A DNA stretch of 64,000 nt from Bacteroidetes bacterium UBA1941 (GTDB lineage Bacteria > Bacteroidota > Bacteroidia > Chitinophagales > LD1): NCBI GenBank assembly GCA_002336805.1, contig DDEZ01000002.1:372001-436000 (forward strand). Direction: 5' to 3'. A program made the position numbers and the translations under genes. Shown in pieces: positions 1 to 7,876 of this stretch; within the stretch, counting starts at the first letter, position 1; each line of letters opens with the position of its first letter. The notes beneath the pieces are model-generated. The model was not told the DNA's origin. It saw only the letters and a program-made list of their open reading frames with translations, and did no database searches.

Positions 1-1095
1 TGGTTTGGCGTGGGCCGTATGATGCCTGAGTTTGAAGAGGCAGCCTATGCGCTCAAGAAAGATGGTGAGATCAGCAAACCAGTGAAGACAGCCTATGGCT
101 GGCATATCATCAAGCGCCTAGAGCTGCGTGCCATCCCTCCGTTTGCAGAGGTCAAGGCTGATTTCAAGAAGAAGGTAGAGCGCGACTCCCGCTCCTCAGT
201 AGCCAAGACAAAGCTGATCGAGCGTATCAAGAGGGACAACCGCTTCTCTGAGAGCCTCGTGACCAAGAGGCAATTTTTTGATGCCATAGATACCAATGTG
301 ATCCGCAGCGGCAACCTGAAGTCAGACTCGATCAAGTTTGGCGATGAGACACTCTTCTTCCTGGCCAATAAGCCATACAAGACCAAAGACTTCGCCGAAT
401 ACCTGCAGAGGAATGCCAAGCACCGCAATGACAAGAATAGGGACGGCCTGCTGGCAGAGTACTATGACAACTGGGTAAACCAGAAGTGCCTGGACTATGA
501 AGAGAGCATGCTGGACAAAAAGAAACCTGAGTTTGCCAGCCTGATGAAGGAATATCGTGACGGCATCCTCCTGTTTGAGCTCACAGACCGTCAGGTATGG
601 GGCAAGGCTACCAAGGATACGACAGGCCTACAAGCTTTCTACGAGGGCAATAAGACCAAGTATATGTGGAAGGAACGCGCTGATGTAGAGATCTTCAACT
701 GCTCTGACAAGAAGATAGCTGACGATGCCTACGCACTGGCCAAGGCAGGCAAATCCGGAGAAGAGATACAAAAGGAGCTGAACAAAGAAGGCAGCACCAG
801 CAAGGTATCAGTGATCAGCGGCAAGTATGAGAAAGGCCAATATGATGTGGTAGACAAGACCACATGGAAGAAAGGCCTCGAGCCGATCAATAAGCTCAAC
901 GACAGCAGCTACCAGTTTGTCCTGGTGAAAGATATAGTAAAACCAGAGCCAAAGACGCTCAAGGAGGCCAAGGGCTATGCTGTATCAGACTATCAGGAAT
1001 ACCTGGAGAAGAACTGGCTGGCAGAGCTCCGCCAGAAGTACCCGATAGAAGTAGACCAGGCTGTCTTCCGCTCACTGATCAAGCCTAAGAAGTAA
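1..1095 (+). CDS. Peptidylprolyl isomerase, parvulin/SurA family (5' truncated by window edge)
   Basis: Periplasmic parvulin-type prolyl isomerase or chaperone. The reading frame is open from base 1, so the gene begins upstream and only the C-terminal 364 codons are visible. Residues 1-40 carry the end of a parvulin domain (WFGVGRMMPEFEEAAYAL followed by YGWHIIKRL, the usual closing strands). The rest is a Lys-rich helical region like the C-terminal half of Bacteroidota PpiC/SurA proteins; I see no second complete parvulin domain in it. It is followed by two more SurA-like genes, so it probably belongs to an outer-membrane protein folding operon. A strong hairpin terminator follows at 1122-1155. 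The family is clear; which paralogue it is cannot be decided without the N-terminus. Confidence 0.85.
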   Translation, partial: WFGVGRMMPEFEEAAYALKKDGEISKPVKTAYGWHIIKRLELRAIPPFAEVKADFKKKVERDSRSSVAKTKLIERIKRDNRFSESLVTKRQFFDAIDTNVIRSGNLKSDSIKFGDETLFFLANKPYKTKDFAEYLQRNAKHRNDKNRDGLLAEYYDNWVNQKCLDYEESMLDKKKPEFASLMKEYRDGILLFELTDRQVWGKATKDTTGLQAFYEGNKTKYMWKERADVEIFNCSDKKIADDAYALAKAGKSGEEIQKELNKEGSTSKVSVISGKYEKGQYDVVDKTTWKKGLEPINKLNDSSYQFVLVKDIVKPEPKTLKEAKGYAVSDYQEYLEKNWLAELRQKYPIEVDQAVFRSLIKPKK

Positions 1096-1121
1096 GAAAT
1101 TAGCGTTTAATACTATTTTTG

Positions 1122-1155
1122 AAAGGTGCGGTCTGCAGATCGCACCTTTTTTATT
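1122..1155 (+). terminator. Rho-independent terminator between the first two isomerase genes
   Basis: AAAGGTGCG and CGCACCTTT form a 9-bp stem that continues through the inner tCTGCAGa palindrome with one G/T mismatch, followed by a run of seven T. The T-run ends only a few bases before the next start codon at 1159, so it may also act as a leader element for that gene. Confidence 0.75.
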
Positions 1156-1158
1156 GAC

Positions 1159-2061
1159 ATGGATAGCAGATATATATATAGCAGAAATGGGTGGCTGTGC
1201 ATGCTGCTGGTAGCCATAGCCGCTGGAGGTGCGTCGTGCAAGTATTTTAAGAAAAACTCGCCCAGCCAGGGCGAAATAGTATTGGCCCGGGCCAATGATG
1301 ACTATCTCTACCTCTCAGATGTGATGGGCATGACCAAGAACATGTCTCCCAAAGACTCTGCAAGCTTTGTGGTCAACTACAGTGAGTCATGGGTACGCCG
1401 CAAGCTGCTGCTCAAGAAAGCAGAAGAAAATGTACCTGCCGGAGAGCTGGGTATAGACAAAAAAGTGGAGGACTACCGCCAGTCATTGCTACTATACGAG
1501 TACGAAAAGGAACTCATTAATCAAAAGCTGGACAAAAGCGTAAGTGACGCAGAGGTACAGGCCTTTTATGATGAGAATAAAGACAAGTTTACCCTCGAGA
1601 GCGATATCTACGACCTGCAGTATGTAGAGATACATACGGACGCCCCTGACCTGGACAAGATGCGGCCGACCATACTCAACCCCCGTACGGATGACGACAT
1701 CAATAAGCGGGAGGGATACTGCAAGGCCTACGCCCAGAGCTACTCCTTTGCTGATAGCAACTGGATGTCAGGGCCGGCAGTGATGAAGCGATTTCCTGTC
1801 AAACAGGACGAGCTGAAGAAACTGGCCGGGGCCGGCAGATTCTCAGAGGTCAAAAAGGGGCCTGACTCCTATTTCATATATATCAAGACCGTGAAGCATC
1901 AGGGCGAGCCATCTCCGCTGGAGTATATCCGCGCGCAGATCAGGGAGATCGTGATGAATAAGAAAAAGGTGGTACTCATCCAGAAAATATACGACGGTAT
2001 CTATACGGATGCCCAGAAATCAGGCAAGAGTGAAGTCCTGGTGCGAAAAGCCGCACAATAA
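1159..2061 (+). CDS. SurA-like lipoprotein (peptidylprolyl isomerase family, no clear parvulin domain)
   Basis: About 300-residue lipoprotein. A GTG at 1126 would put the start inside the terminator stem, so the ATG at 1159 is preferred. It gives a short charged N-terminus, a hydrophobic stretch and a lipobox ending GGASC before KYFKK. The part after the lipobox (IVLARANDDYLYLSDVMGM and a helical block with paired Arg/Lys) resembles the N-terminal chaperone region of SurA. I do not see the GGDLG/PEFE/GYHII signature of an active parvulin domain, so it is likely a chaperone rather than an isomerase. It lies between two parvulin genes, an arrangement common in Bacteroidota. Role in outer-membrane protein folding is inferred. 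Confidence 0.75.
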   Translation: MDSRYIYSRNGWLCMLLVAIAAGGASCKYFKKNSPSQGEIVLARANDDYLYLSDVMGMTKNMSPKDSASFVVNYSESWVRRKLLLKKAEENVPAGELGIDKKVEDYRQSLLLYEYEKELINQKLDKSVSDAEVQAFYDENKDKFTLESDIYDLQYVEIHTDAPDLDKMRPTILNPRTDDDINKREGYCKAYAQSYSFADSNWMSGPAVMKRFPVKQDELKKLAGAGRFSEVKKGPDSYFIYIKTVKHQGEPSPLEYIRAQIREIVMNKKKVVLIQKIYDGIYTDAQKSGKSEVLVRKAAQ

Positions 2062-2168
2062 ATCCCCCGCGTATTTGTTATTACTTGTCAAATCACAGCT
2101 CCAGCCGGCAGCTATGACAAGGAATAGCACGTATGGAAAAGATAAATTGCTATTTTGCAATCCCTAAA

Positions 2169-3560
2169 ATGAAGAGATCGCTGAAATATATATATGTACT
2201 GGTGCTCCTCGTAGCACTGGGCCAGCCCGCATGGGCGCAGCTCTCTACGGCAGACCGTGTCATATCCGTAGTGGGCGATAATATCGTGCTCCAGTCAGAG
2301 ATAGACGTACAGCTCAATCAGCAGCTGCACAATGCACAGGGCAATCCGATAGATACCGCAGACACCCGCTGCCGTATACTCGATGGCCTGCTGCTGGACA
2401 AGATGTTTCTGGCCCAGGCCAATCTGGATAGCCTCACTGTATCTCAGGAGGAGGTAGATGCGGAGCTCGATCGCCGTGTCAAATACTTCATCAGCATATT
2501 TGACGGGTCAAAGGAGAAAATGGAAGCCTACTATGGCAAGAGTGTGGCGGAGATGAAAGAAGATTTCACTGAGGATATCAAGAACCAGCTCCTGAGTGAC
2601 AAGATGAAAGGCAAGGTATTTACAGGCCTCAAAGTGAGCCCACAGGAAGTACACGAGTTCTTTGCCAAGATCCCCAAGGATAGTATACCATATTTCAACT
2701 CTGAGCTGGAGATAGGCCAGGTCATCATGTTTCCCAAGGTGACAGAGGAGGAGAAAGAAACGGCAAAGAAAAAGCTGGAAAAGATCAGGAAGGATATAGA
2801 GGGTGGAGCGGACTTTTCCCTGCAGGCTATCCTGTACTCTGAGGATCCGGGCTCGGCCTCCAGCGGTGGCGACCTGGGTATCATAGAGCGTGGTGAGCTG
2901 GTGCCGGAGTTTGAGGCTGTCGCATACCGCCTGGATCCGCACAAAATGAGTGATATAGTAGAGACGCCTTTTGGCTATCACCTGATCCTGCTGGATGAGA
3001 AGCGCGGCAATAAACTAAAGCTGCGCCACATCCTGATCAAACCTAAAACTACACTGGATGACCTGGACGCGGTGAAGCTCCGGATAGATAGCGTACAGCA
3101 TCAGCTGGCTACAGACTCTATGAGCTTCCGCGAAGCGGTAAATCAATTTTCAGACGATGAAAACCTGCGTCTCAATGGTGGCCTGATGACGAATCCTAAG
3201 ACACAGAGCACCTTCTTTGAAAAGTCTGAGATAGATGGTACACTCATCTTTACACTGGACAGGATGAAGGTAGGCCAGTACTCTGAGGTGCTTCCATTCA
3301 CTAGTATGGACAAGACCGGACAGGAGAAAAAAGGCTACAGGATCATCTACCTCAAGTCTGAGACCAAGCCTCATAAAGCTGACCCCTCTACAGACTACTC
3401 TAAGATACAGGCTGCTGCCAGGCAGAAAAAGCAACAGGATGAGCTGGCCAACTGGATCCGCCTGAATAAAGGCCATGTCTTTATCAAGATCGACAAATCC
3501 TACTACGGATGCGATGTGATAAAGAAGTGGACCAGCACTGACAATGGATCAGTAAAATAA
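2169..3560 (+). CDS. surA: SurA-type periplasmic chaperone / prolyl isomerase
   Basis: Periplasmic chaperone that escorts outer-membrane proteins. Start at ATG 2169 gives a signal peptide (MKRSLKYIYVLVLLVALG...) cut at AWA before QLST, leaving Gln at +1; the upstream in-frame ATG at 2133 would add 12 residues before the signal and is less likely. Order: SurA N-terminal region with DRVISVVGDNIVLQSEID, then parvulin domain 1 (about 180-290) with the typical SGGDLG, PEFEAVAY and FGYHLILL signatures, then a second, more divergent parvulin-like domain from LRHILIKP onward containing LNGGLMTN. Length (463 residues) is normal for Bacteroidota SurA. Downstream by 63 bp is a MoxR ATPase. Confidence 0.9.
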   Translation: MKRSLKYIYVLVLLVALGQPAWAQLSTADRVISVVGDNIVLQSEIDVQLNQQLHNAQGNPIDTADTRCRILDGLLLDKMFLAQANLDSLTVSQEEVDAELDRRVKYFISIFDGSKEKMEAYYGKSVAEMKEDFTEDIKNQLLSDKMKGKVFTGLKVSPQEVHEFFAKIPKDSIPYFNSELEIGQVIMFPKVTEEEKETAKKKLEKIRKDIEGGADFSLQAILYSEDPGSASSGGDLGIIERGELVPEFEAVAYRLDPHKMSDIVETPFGYHLILLDEKRGNKLKLRHILIKPKTTLDDLDAVKLRIDSVQHQLATDSMSFREAVNQFSDDENLRLNGGLMTNPKTQSTFFEKSEIDGTLIFTLDRMKVGQYSEVLPFTSMDKTGQEKKGYRIIYLKSETKPHKADPSTDYSKIQAAARQKKQQDELANWIRLNKGHVFIKIDKSYYGCDVIKKWTSTDNGSVK

Positions 3561-3623
3561 ATACCGGGATGGGTACTGCCTCTCGGCGCTTTTCACTTAC
3601 TTTGAGCTAAACCACGGATAGCA

Positions 3624-4583
3624 ATGTACAACTCAGACGTAGAAGCCCTCGACGCATTTGCAAAGAAATATAAAGACCTGAAGTCTGAGATAGCCCGCGT
3701 GATAGTAGGGCAGGATGAGGTTGTATCCAATATCCTGATATCTGTCTTCAGTGATGGTCACTCTCTGCTGGTAGGGGTACCGGGCCTGGCCAAAACACTC
3801 ACCGTACACACCATTGCCCAGATACTCGATCTTAGCTTTAGCCGTATCCAGTTTACACCGGACCTGATGCCATCAGATATTATCGGCTCAGAGATACTGG
3901 ATGAGAGCCGAAACTTTAAGTTTACCCGCGGCCCGGTATTCAGCAATATCGTACTGGCTGATGAGATCAACCGTACACCGCCCAAGACTCAATCAGCACT
4001 GCTGGAGGCTATGCAGGAGCGCACGGTGACCGTAGCCGGGCAGCGCCATAAACTCGACCTCCCCTTTTTCGTACTCGCTACGCAGAACCCAATAGAGCAG
4101 GAAGGTACCTACCCCCTACCTGAGGCGCAGCTGGACCGTTTTATGTTTTCGATCTCACTGGACTACCCTAGTTTTGAAGAAGAGCTGCAGGTAGTGAAGA
4201 GTACTACAGCTGGTGCCAAAGTGGAGCTACAAAAGAAAATGTCGGCCACTGAGATACTGTACTTCCAGCAGCTGATGCGCCGTATACCGATAGCAGACAA
4301 CGTGCTGGAGTATGCCGTGAAGCTGGCCACAAAGACCCGGCCCAACCGCAAGGACTCACTGCCGATGGTCAATAACTATATAGCCTGGGGCGCGGGTCCG
4401 CGTGCCTCGCAGTACCTCGTGCTCGGAGCCAAATGCCATGCGGCTACCAAGGGTAAATACTCTCCGGATATAGACGATGTGAAGGCGGTAGCCCTGCCTA
4501 TCCTGCGCCACCGGGTCTTCAAAAACTATAAGGCAGAGGCAGAGGGCCTCAGCATAGAGAAGATACTTACAGACCTGCTGTAA
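3624..4583 (+). CDS. MoxR-family AAA+ ATPase
   Basis: Cytoplasmic AAA+ ATPase of the MoxR type, thought to assist folding or activation of partner complexes, often with von Willebrand factor A proteins. Visible: Walker A GVPGLAKT (51-58), Walker B LADEINR (111-117), sensor 1 VLATQNP (150-156), all canonical; 319 residues is the family length. MoxR genes are usually followed by DUF58 and Bat-type VWA genes. Here the next gene is on the opposite strand and is a glycosyltransferase, so any partner is encoded elsewhere. It follows surA and may be cotranscribed with it. Confidence 0.92.
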   Translation: MYNSDVEALDAFAKKYKDLKSEIARVIVGQDEVVSNILISVFSDGHSLLVGVPGLAKTLTVHTIAQILDLSFSRIQFTPDLMPSDIIGSEILDESRNFKFTRGPVFSNIVLADEINRTPPKTQSALLEAMQERTVTVAGQRHKLDLPFFVLATQNPIEQEGTYPLPEAQLDRFMFSISLDYPSFEEELQVVKSTTAGAKVELQKKMSATEILYFQQLMRRIPIADNVLEYAVKLATKTRPNRKDSLPMVNNYIAWGAGPRASQYLVLGAKCHAATKGKYSPDIDDVKAVALPILRHRVFKNYKAEAEGLSIEKILTDLL

Positions 4584-4595
4584 GATAGCATAGGC

Positions 4596-5708
4596 TCAGC
4601 GACTCTCAAGAGCACTTTCGAGAAGACGAATGGCATTATCATCTATTGCCAGCGCATCGCCATCACCTGCTGGTACAGGGATGTAAGAATATTGCAGATC
4701 CATAGCATTAGCCATTGCCCAATAGCACATGGTTTGCTGGCTGGTATCAGCTAGCGCCAGCTCGATCACACTGCCCCCCTTTGGCATAAACAACATATTG
4801 GTCAAGCCAGCGCCATGAGAACTGACCAGAGTGGCAGTTTGAGAAAATAGTTCGATTTGTTCCTTGAAAGACAACGTCTCAGTGAAATGAATTTCAAATC
4901 CTTTCTTTACCAGGAGATCAATAAGCTTGTTTTCATTGGCCACTGTTCTTCTTCCGGCCTTACCCCTGCTGATATATACCTGCCGGTCAGCACGCGGTCT
5001 ATCGGCAGGTAGGATGTGCCCTATAGCCTCGAGCAAAGTGGGAGTAGTAAAACCTGATGCCACGATATAATCGAGATGATAGACTTTTTTGGCAAAAACA
5101 TATTCTGCCCTGGAGATAAACTCTATTTCAAACCCCATTATGCTTACGGAGTCTATCGCAAACTTTGGGGCGTCCGCAGGTAAGAATACACGGACGTTGC
5201 TCTTTTGAGCGAAATGTTTTTTGAAGAGGTATAGTTTAGGTAGCGCGTCACAGATCCAATGAAAGTAATTGTAAGCGCTCCAGTGGTCATGGACCAGCAG
5301 GTATTCATAGGCATCATTGCAAGACCGTCTTTTCGAGTGCCTGTAGGTATTCAATAAAAACGGGACTCCATATTTATCATAAAATGCAGGATAGATATAA
5401 GTACCTGCAAAAGCACAAAGACCTTGAAAAAGGATACCATTTATCGCGACATTACAGTCATTAAAAACGTTCAGGTATACATCATTTGTATCTAGCTCTA
5501 CCCATTGCTCTGGCGGCATCCAGGTAGATCCGAGATCTCTGATGTTCTTAGGAGGCAGATTAGTGATATGCGTCCGCTGCTGCACAAATTCTCTCTCCAC
5601 AGGCTGCAGACAGAGGTGGCTTTGTGGCTTTTGTGGAGTGAGGAGGCTTCTTAATTTCCAGAATAGATATCTGAGCTTGGAGACTAAGTCTGATGAAGAC
5701 ATCGGCAT
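4596..5708 (-). CDS. Glycosyltransferase family 61 (DUF563) protein
   Basis: Likely adds a sugar to a surface glycan or glycoprotein. GT61 hallmarks are present: YNYFHW (146-151), the YISRGKAGRR strand (245-254) and SSHGAGLTNMLF (296-307), the last being the donor-binding signature of capsular and EOGT-like GT61 enzymes. No signal peptide or membrane helix, so cytoplasmic. Two possible ATG starts lie 6 bases apart (5708 and 5702). It ends 12 bases from the convergent MoxR gene and is divergent from the polysaccharide genes starting at 5820, to which it probably belongs functionally. Base composition is more AT-rich than in the neighbours, which would fit acquisition by transfer, common for glycosyltransferases. 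Confidence 0.85.
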   Translation of the reverse strand: MPMSSSDLVSKLRYLFWKLRSLLTPQKPQSHLCLQPVEREFVQQRTHITNLPPKNIRDLGSTWMPPEQWVELDTNDVYLNVFNDCNVAINGILFQGLCAFAGTYIYPAFYDKYGVPFLLNTYRHSKRRSCNDAYEYLLVHDHWSAYNYFHWICDALPKLYLFKKHFAQKSNVRVFLPADAPKFAIDSVSIMGFEIEFISRAEYVFAKKVYHLDYIVASGFTTPTLLEAIGHILPADRPRADRQVYISRGKAGRRTVANENKLIDLLVKKGFEIHFTETLSFKEQIELFSQTATLVSSHGAGLTNMLFMPKGGSVIELALADTSQQTMCYWAMANAMDLQYSYIPVPAGDGDALAIDDNAIRLLESALESR

Positions 5709-5737
5709 ATCTGTAAAATAGATGTTTTTTATCTTTC

Positions 5738-5745
5738 CAAATTTA
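5738..5745 (-). promoter_or_regulatory. Candidate -7 promoter box for the GT61 gene
   Basis: Read on the minus strand this is TAAATTTG, matching the Bacteroidota -7 consensus TAnnTTTG, 29 bases before the start codon. No TTG at the proper -33 distance was found, so support is moderate. Confidence 0.4.
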
Positions 5746-5819
5746 GTTTAATTTATTGGATAGAATCGCTGAGCCAATGACAGTTGTAGTGTTTTCAAAA
5801 TGTTATTATTTAAGTTCTG

Positions 5820-7010
5820 ATGCCAAAAGTTTTAAGGATCATCAATCGCCTCAATCTGGGCGGCCCGACCTACAATGCCGCCAACCTGACCAAGTACCTG
5901 GATAGTGATTTTGAAACGATGCTCGTATCCGGTATGACAGATGAGACAGAGCAGAGTTCGCAGTTTATCCTGGATAAGCTGGACCTTCACCCCGTCTATA
6001 TCAAAGAGATGTATCGGGAGCTGAATCCTTTCAAAGATTACAAAGCTTATTTCAAGATACGTGAGATCATCCGTGACTTCAAGCCGGATATCGTACATAC
6101 GCATGCCGCCAAGGCGGGGGCTGTAGGGAGGCTGGCAGCCTACCATGAGAAGGTACCGGTCATAGTGCATACCTTTCACGGGCATGTATTCCACTCCTAT
6201 TTCGGTCCACTGAAAACGCGGGCCTTTCTGGAGATAGAGCGGTACCTGGCACGCCGCACTGACGCTATAGTGACGCTGAGCGAGATACAAAGGAGTGAAC
6301 TTGCAGATCAGTTTAAGGTAGCACCCCGTGATAAATTTGAGATCATACCATTAGGATTTGACCTGAGCAAGTTTACGGAAGACAAAGACCAGAAAAGGAA
6401 AGCCTTTCGGTCTCAGTATGGAGTAGCAGATGATGAGATCGTGATCAGCATAGTGGGCCGCCTGGTACCGGTCAAGAACCATTCACTTTTTCTCAATGCA
6501 CTGAAGCTGGTCGCAAGCAAGACGAATAAGAAAATACGCGCATTCATCATAGGAGATGGCGAGCTACGGGCAGACATAGAGCAGGCCGCCAGGGATCTGG
6601 GTATATCTTTCAATAATGATGACCTGAGCGCGTCCAATCTGCTCACCTTTACCTCATGGATCAGGGATATAGATGTGTCCAATGCCGGATCTGATATCAT
6701 AGCCCTCACCTCTCTGAACGAAGGTACCCCGGTCAGCCTGATCGAGGCACAGGCCTCTGGCCGGCCCATTGTCAGCACCCGCGTAGGCGGTATAGCCAAT
6801 ATACTGGTGGAGGGCCAGACCGGCTTGCTCAGTGATTCTGATGATGTAGCCGGATTTGCTGCCAACATGCTGCGACTGGTAGAAGATGAGCAGCTGCGCC
6901 AGGATATGTCTGGCAAGGGTACTCAGCACGTCATGGAGAATTTTAGCCACCTGAGGCTGGCGCGTGATATGGGCGCCTTGTACAGGAGATTGCTCAGTGA
7001 CAGGAGATGA
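5820..7010 (+). CDS. Glycosyltransferase family 4
   Basis: Retaining GT-B glycosyltransferase that transfers a nucleotide-activated sugar onto a lipid-linked glycan. N-terminus has the typical first strand and Gly loop (VLRIINRLNLGGP), followed by HTHAAKAGAVGRLAA and HTFHGHVFHSYFG. The C-terminal half holds VGRLVPVKNH and the E-x7-E donor site in NEGTPVSLIEAQASGRPIV (about 299-317), then GGIANILVEGQTGLL. 396 residues is normal. It leads the plus-strand polysaccharide cluster, with an export lipoprotein 65 bp downstream. Confidence 0.92.
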   Translation: MPKVLRIINRLNLGGPTYNAANLTKYLDSDFETMLVSGMTDETEQSSQFILDKLDLHPVYIKEMYRELNPFKDYKAYFKIREIIRDFKPDIVHTHAAKAGAVGRLAAYHEKVPVIVHTFHGHVFHSYFGPLKTRAFLEIERYLARRTDAIVTLSEIQRSELADQFKVAPRDKFEIIPLGFDLSKFTEDKDQKRKAFRSQYGVADDEIVISIVGRLVPVKNHSLFLNALKLVASKTNKKIRAFIIGDGELRADIEQAARDLGISFNNDDLSASNLLTFTSWIRDIDVSNAGSDIIALTSLNEGTPVSLIEAQASGRPIVSTRVGGIANILVEGQTGLLSDSDDVAGFAANMLRLVEDEQLRQDMSGKGTQHVMENFSHLRLARDMGALYRRLLSDRR

Positions 7011-7057
7011 TGTTTATGTTCTATAGCCTCCGGCTGTGTTAATTATGTCAATTATTG

Positions 7058-7065
7058 TAGGTTTG
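7058..7065 (+). promoter_or_regulatory. Candidate -7 promoter box for the polysaccharide export operon
   Basis: TAGGTTTG fits TAnnTTTG and ends 10 bases before the ATG at 7076, so the mRNA would have almost no leader. The -33 region has only a weak TGTGTT. Confidence 0.45.
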
Positions 7066-7075
7066 TAAGAATTAT

Positions 7076-7867
7076 ATGGTAAAGAAATTCTATTGCTTTC
7101 TGGGGTTGCTGGCGCTATTGTCGTTATCGTCATGCAGGGTATTTTATCCCAATACGATGTTCAAGCAAAAGGATTATCAGTATTTCGAGTTAGCCAAAAA
7201 GAACATCGAAGAATATGTCATACAGCCTGGTGATGAGCTCACACTGCAGGTATACTCCAGAGATGGGTTTAAGCTGGTAGATGTCCTTGGTGGGGGAACT
7301 AACTCACAGCAAGCCGGAAATCAACTGTCTAGTACCGGGAGTGCAGTTCTCGTAGAATATCTGGTAGATAATGAAGGTTTTGTTAAGTTTCCTGTATTGG
7401 GCATGATGTATGTGAAGGGATATACACAAAATGAGCTAGAGGCACAGTTGGCTCAGCGATATGCGTCTCTTTTTGTCAACCCTTTTGTCGTGCTCCGTGT
7501 CACAAACAGACGTGTTTTTCTTTTCAAGGGAGACATGGGAATGGTCGTGAAACTCAATGACGCGCCAACTAATCTCGTAGAGGTGCTGGCCAAATCAGGA
7601 GGTCTGGAGCGTCCTATCAAGGCATATAAGATCAAGATAATAAGGGGCGATCTGACCAATCCTCAGGTACGTCTGGTGGATCTGTCTACCCTGGAGGGGC
7701 TGCGTACTGCAGATCTGATCGTACAGTCAAACGATATTATATACATAGAGCAGCGGAAGAGCCCGGCTGCAGATTTCGCAAAGGAAATACTGCCGGTCAT
7801 GACGCCTATTCTCAGCCTTATTGGCCTGGTCACCTCCATTACTCTTTTGGCCAGAACCTTAAAATAG
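7076..7867 (+). CDS. Polysaccharide export lipoprotein (Wza-like, SLBB)
   Basis: Outer-membrane exporter for capsular or exopolysaccharide. Lipoprotein signal with lipobox SLSSC (Cys20). Poly_export domain starts at YVIQPGDELTLQVYS (about 47-61, PGDEL being the family hallmark), then SLBB-type strands (EYLVDNEGFVKFPVLG, VKGYTQNELEAQL). The C-terminus (about 235-260) is a hydrophobic segment, ILPVMTPILSLIGLVTSIT, as in Bacteroidota Wza homologues with an additional membrane anchor. At 263 residues it is shorter than E. coli Wza (379) but normal for the phylum. The kinase/copolymerase gene follows in the same reading frame after the TAG stop and three codons. Confidence 0.92.
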   Translation: MVKKFYCFLGLLALLSLSSCRVFYPNTMFKQKDYQYFELAKKNIEEYVIQPGDELTLQVYSRDGFKLVDVLGGGTNSQQAGNQLSSTGSAVLVEYLVDNEGFVKFPVLGMMYVKGYTQNELEAQLAQRYASLFVNPFVVLRVTNRRVFLFKGDMGMVVKLNDAPTNLVEVLAKSGGLERPIKAYKIKIIRGDLTNPQVRLVDLSTLEGLRTADLIVQSNDIIYIEQRKSPAADFAKEILPVMTPILSLIGLVTSITLLARTLK

Positions 7868-7876
7868 ATTTATAAG

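Noticed and set aside
1126..1158. GTG start for the SurA-like lipoprotein
   Set aside because: It would lie in the terminator stem and add residues before the signal; ATG 1159 fits the lipoprotein signal better.
4596..5708. GT61 gene as clear horizontal transfer
   Set aside because: It looks AT-richer by eye, but no mobile element flanks it and composition was not computed; kept as a remark only.
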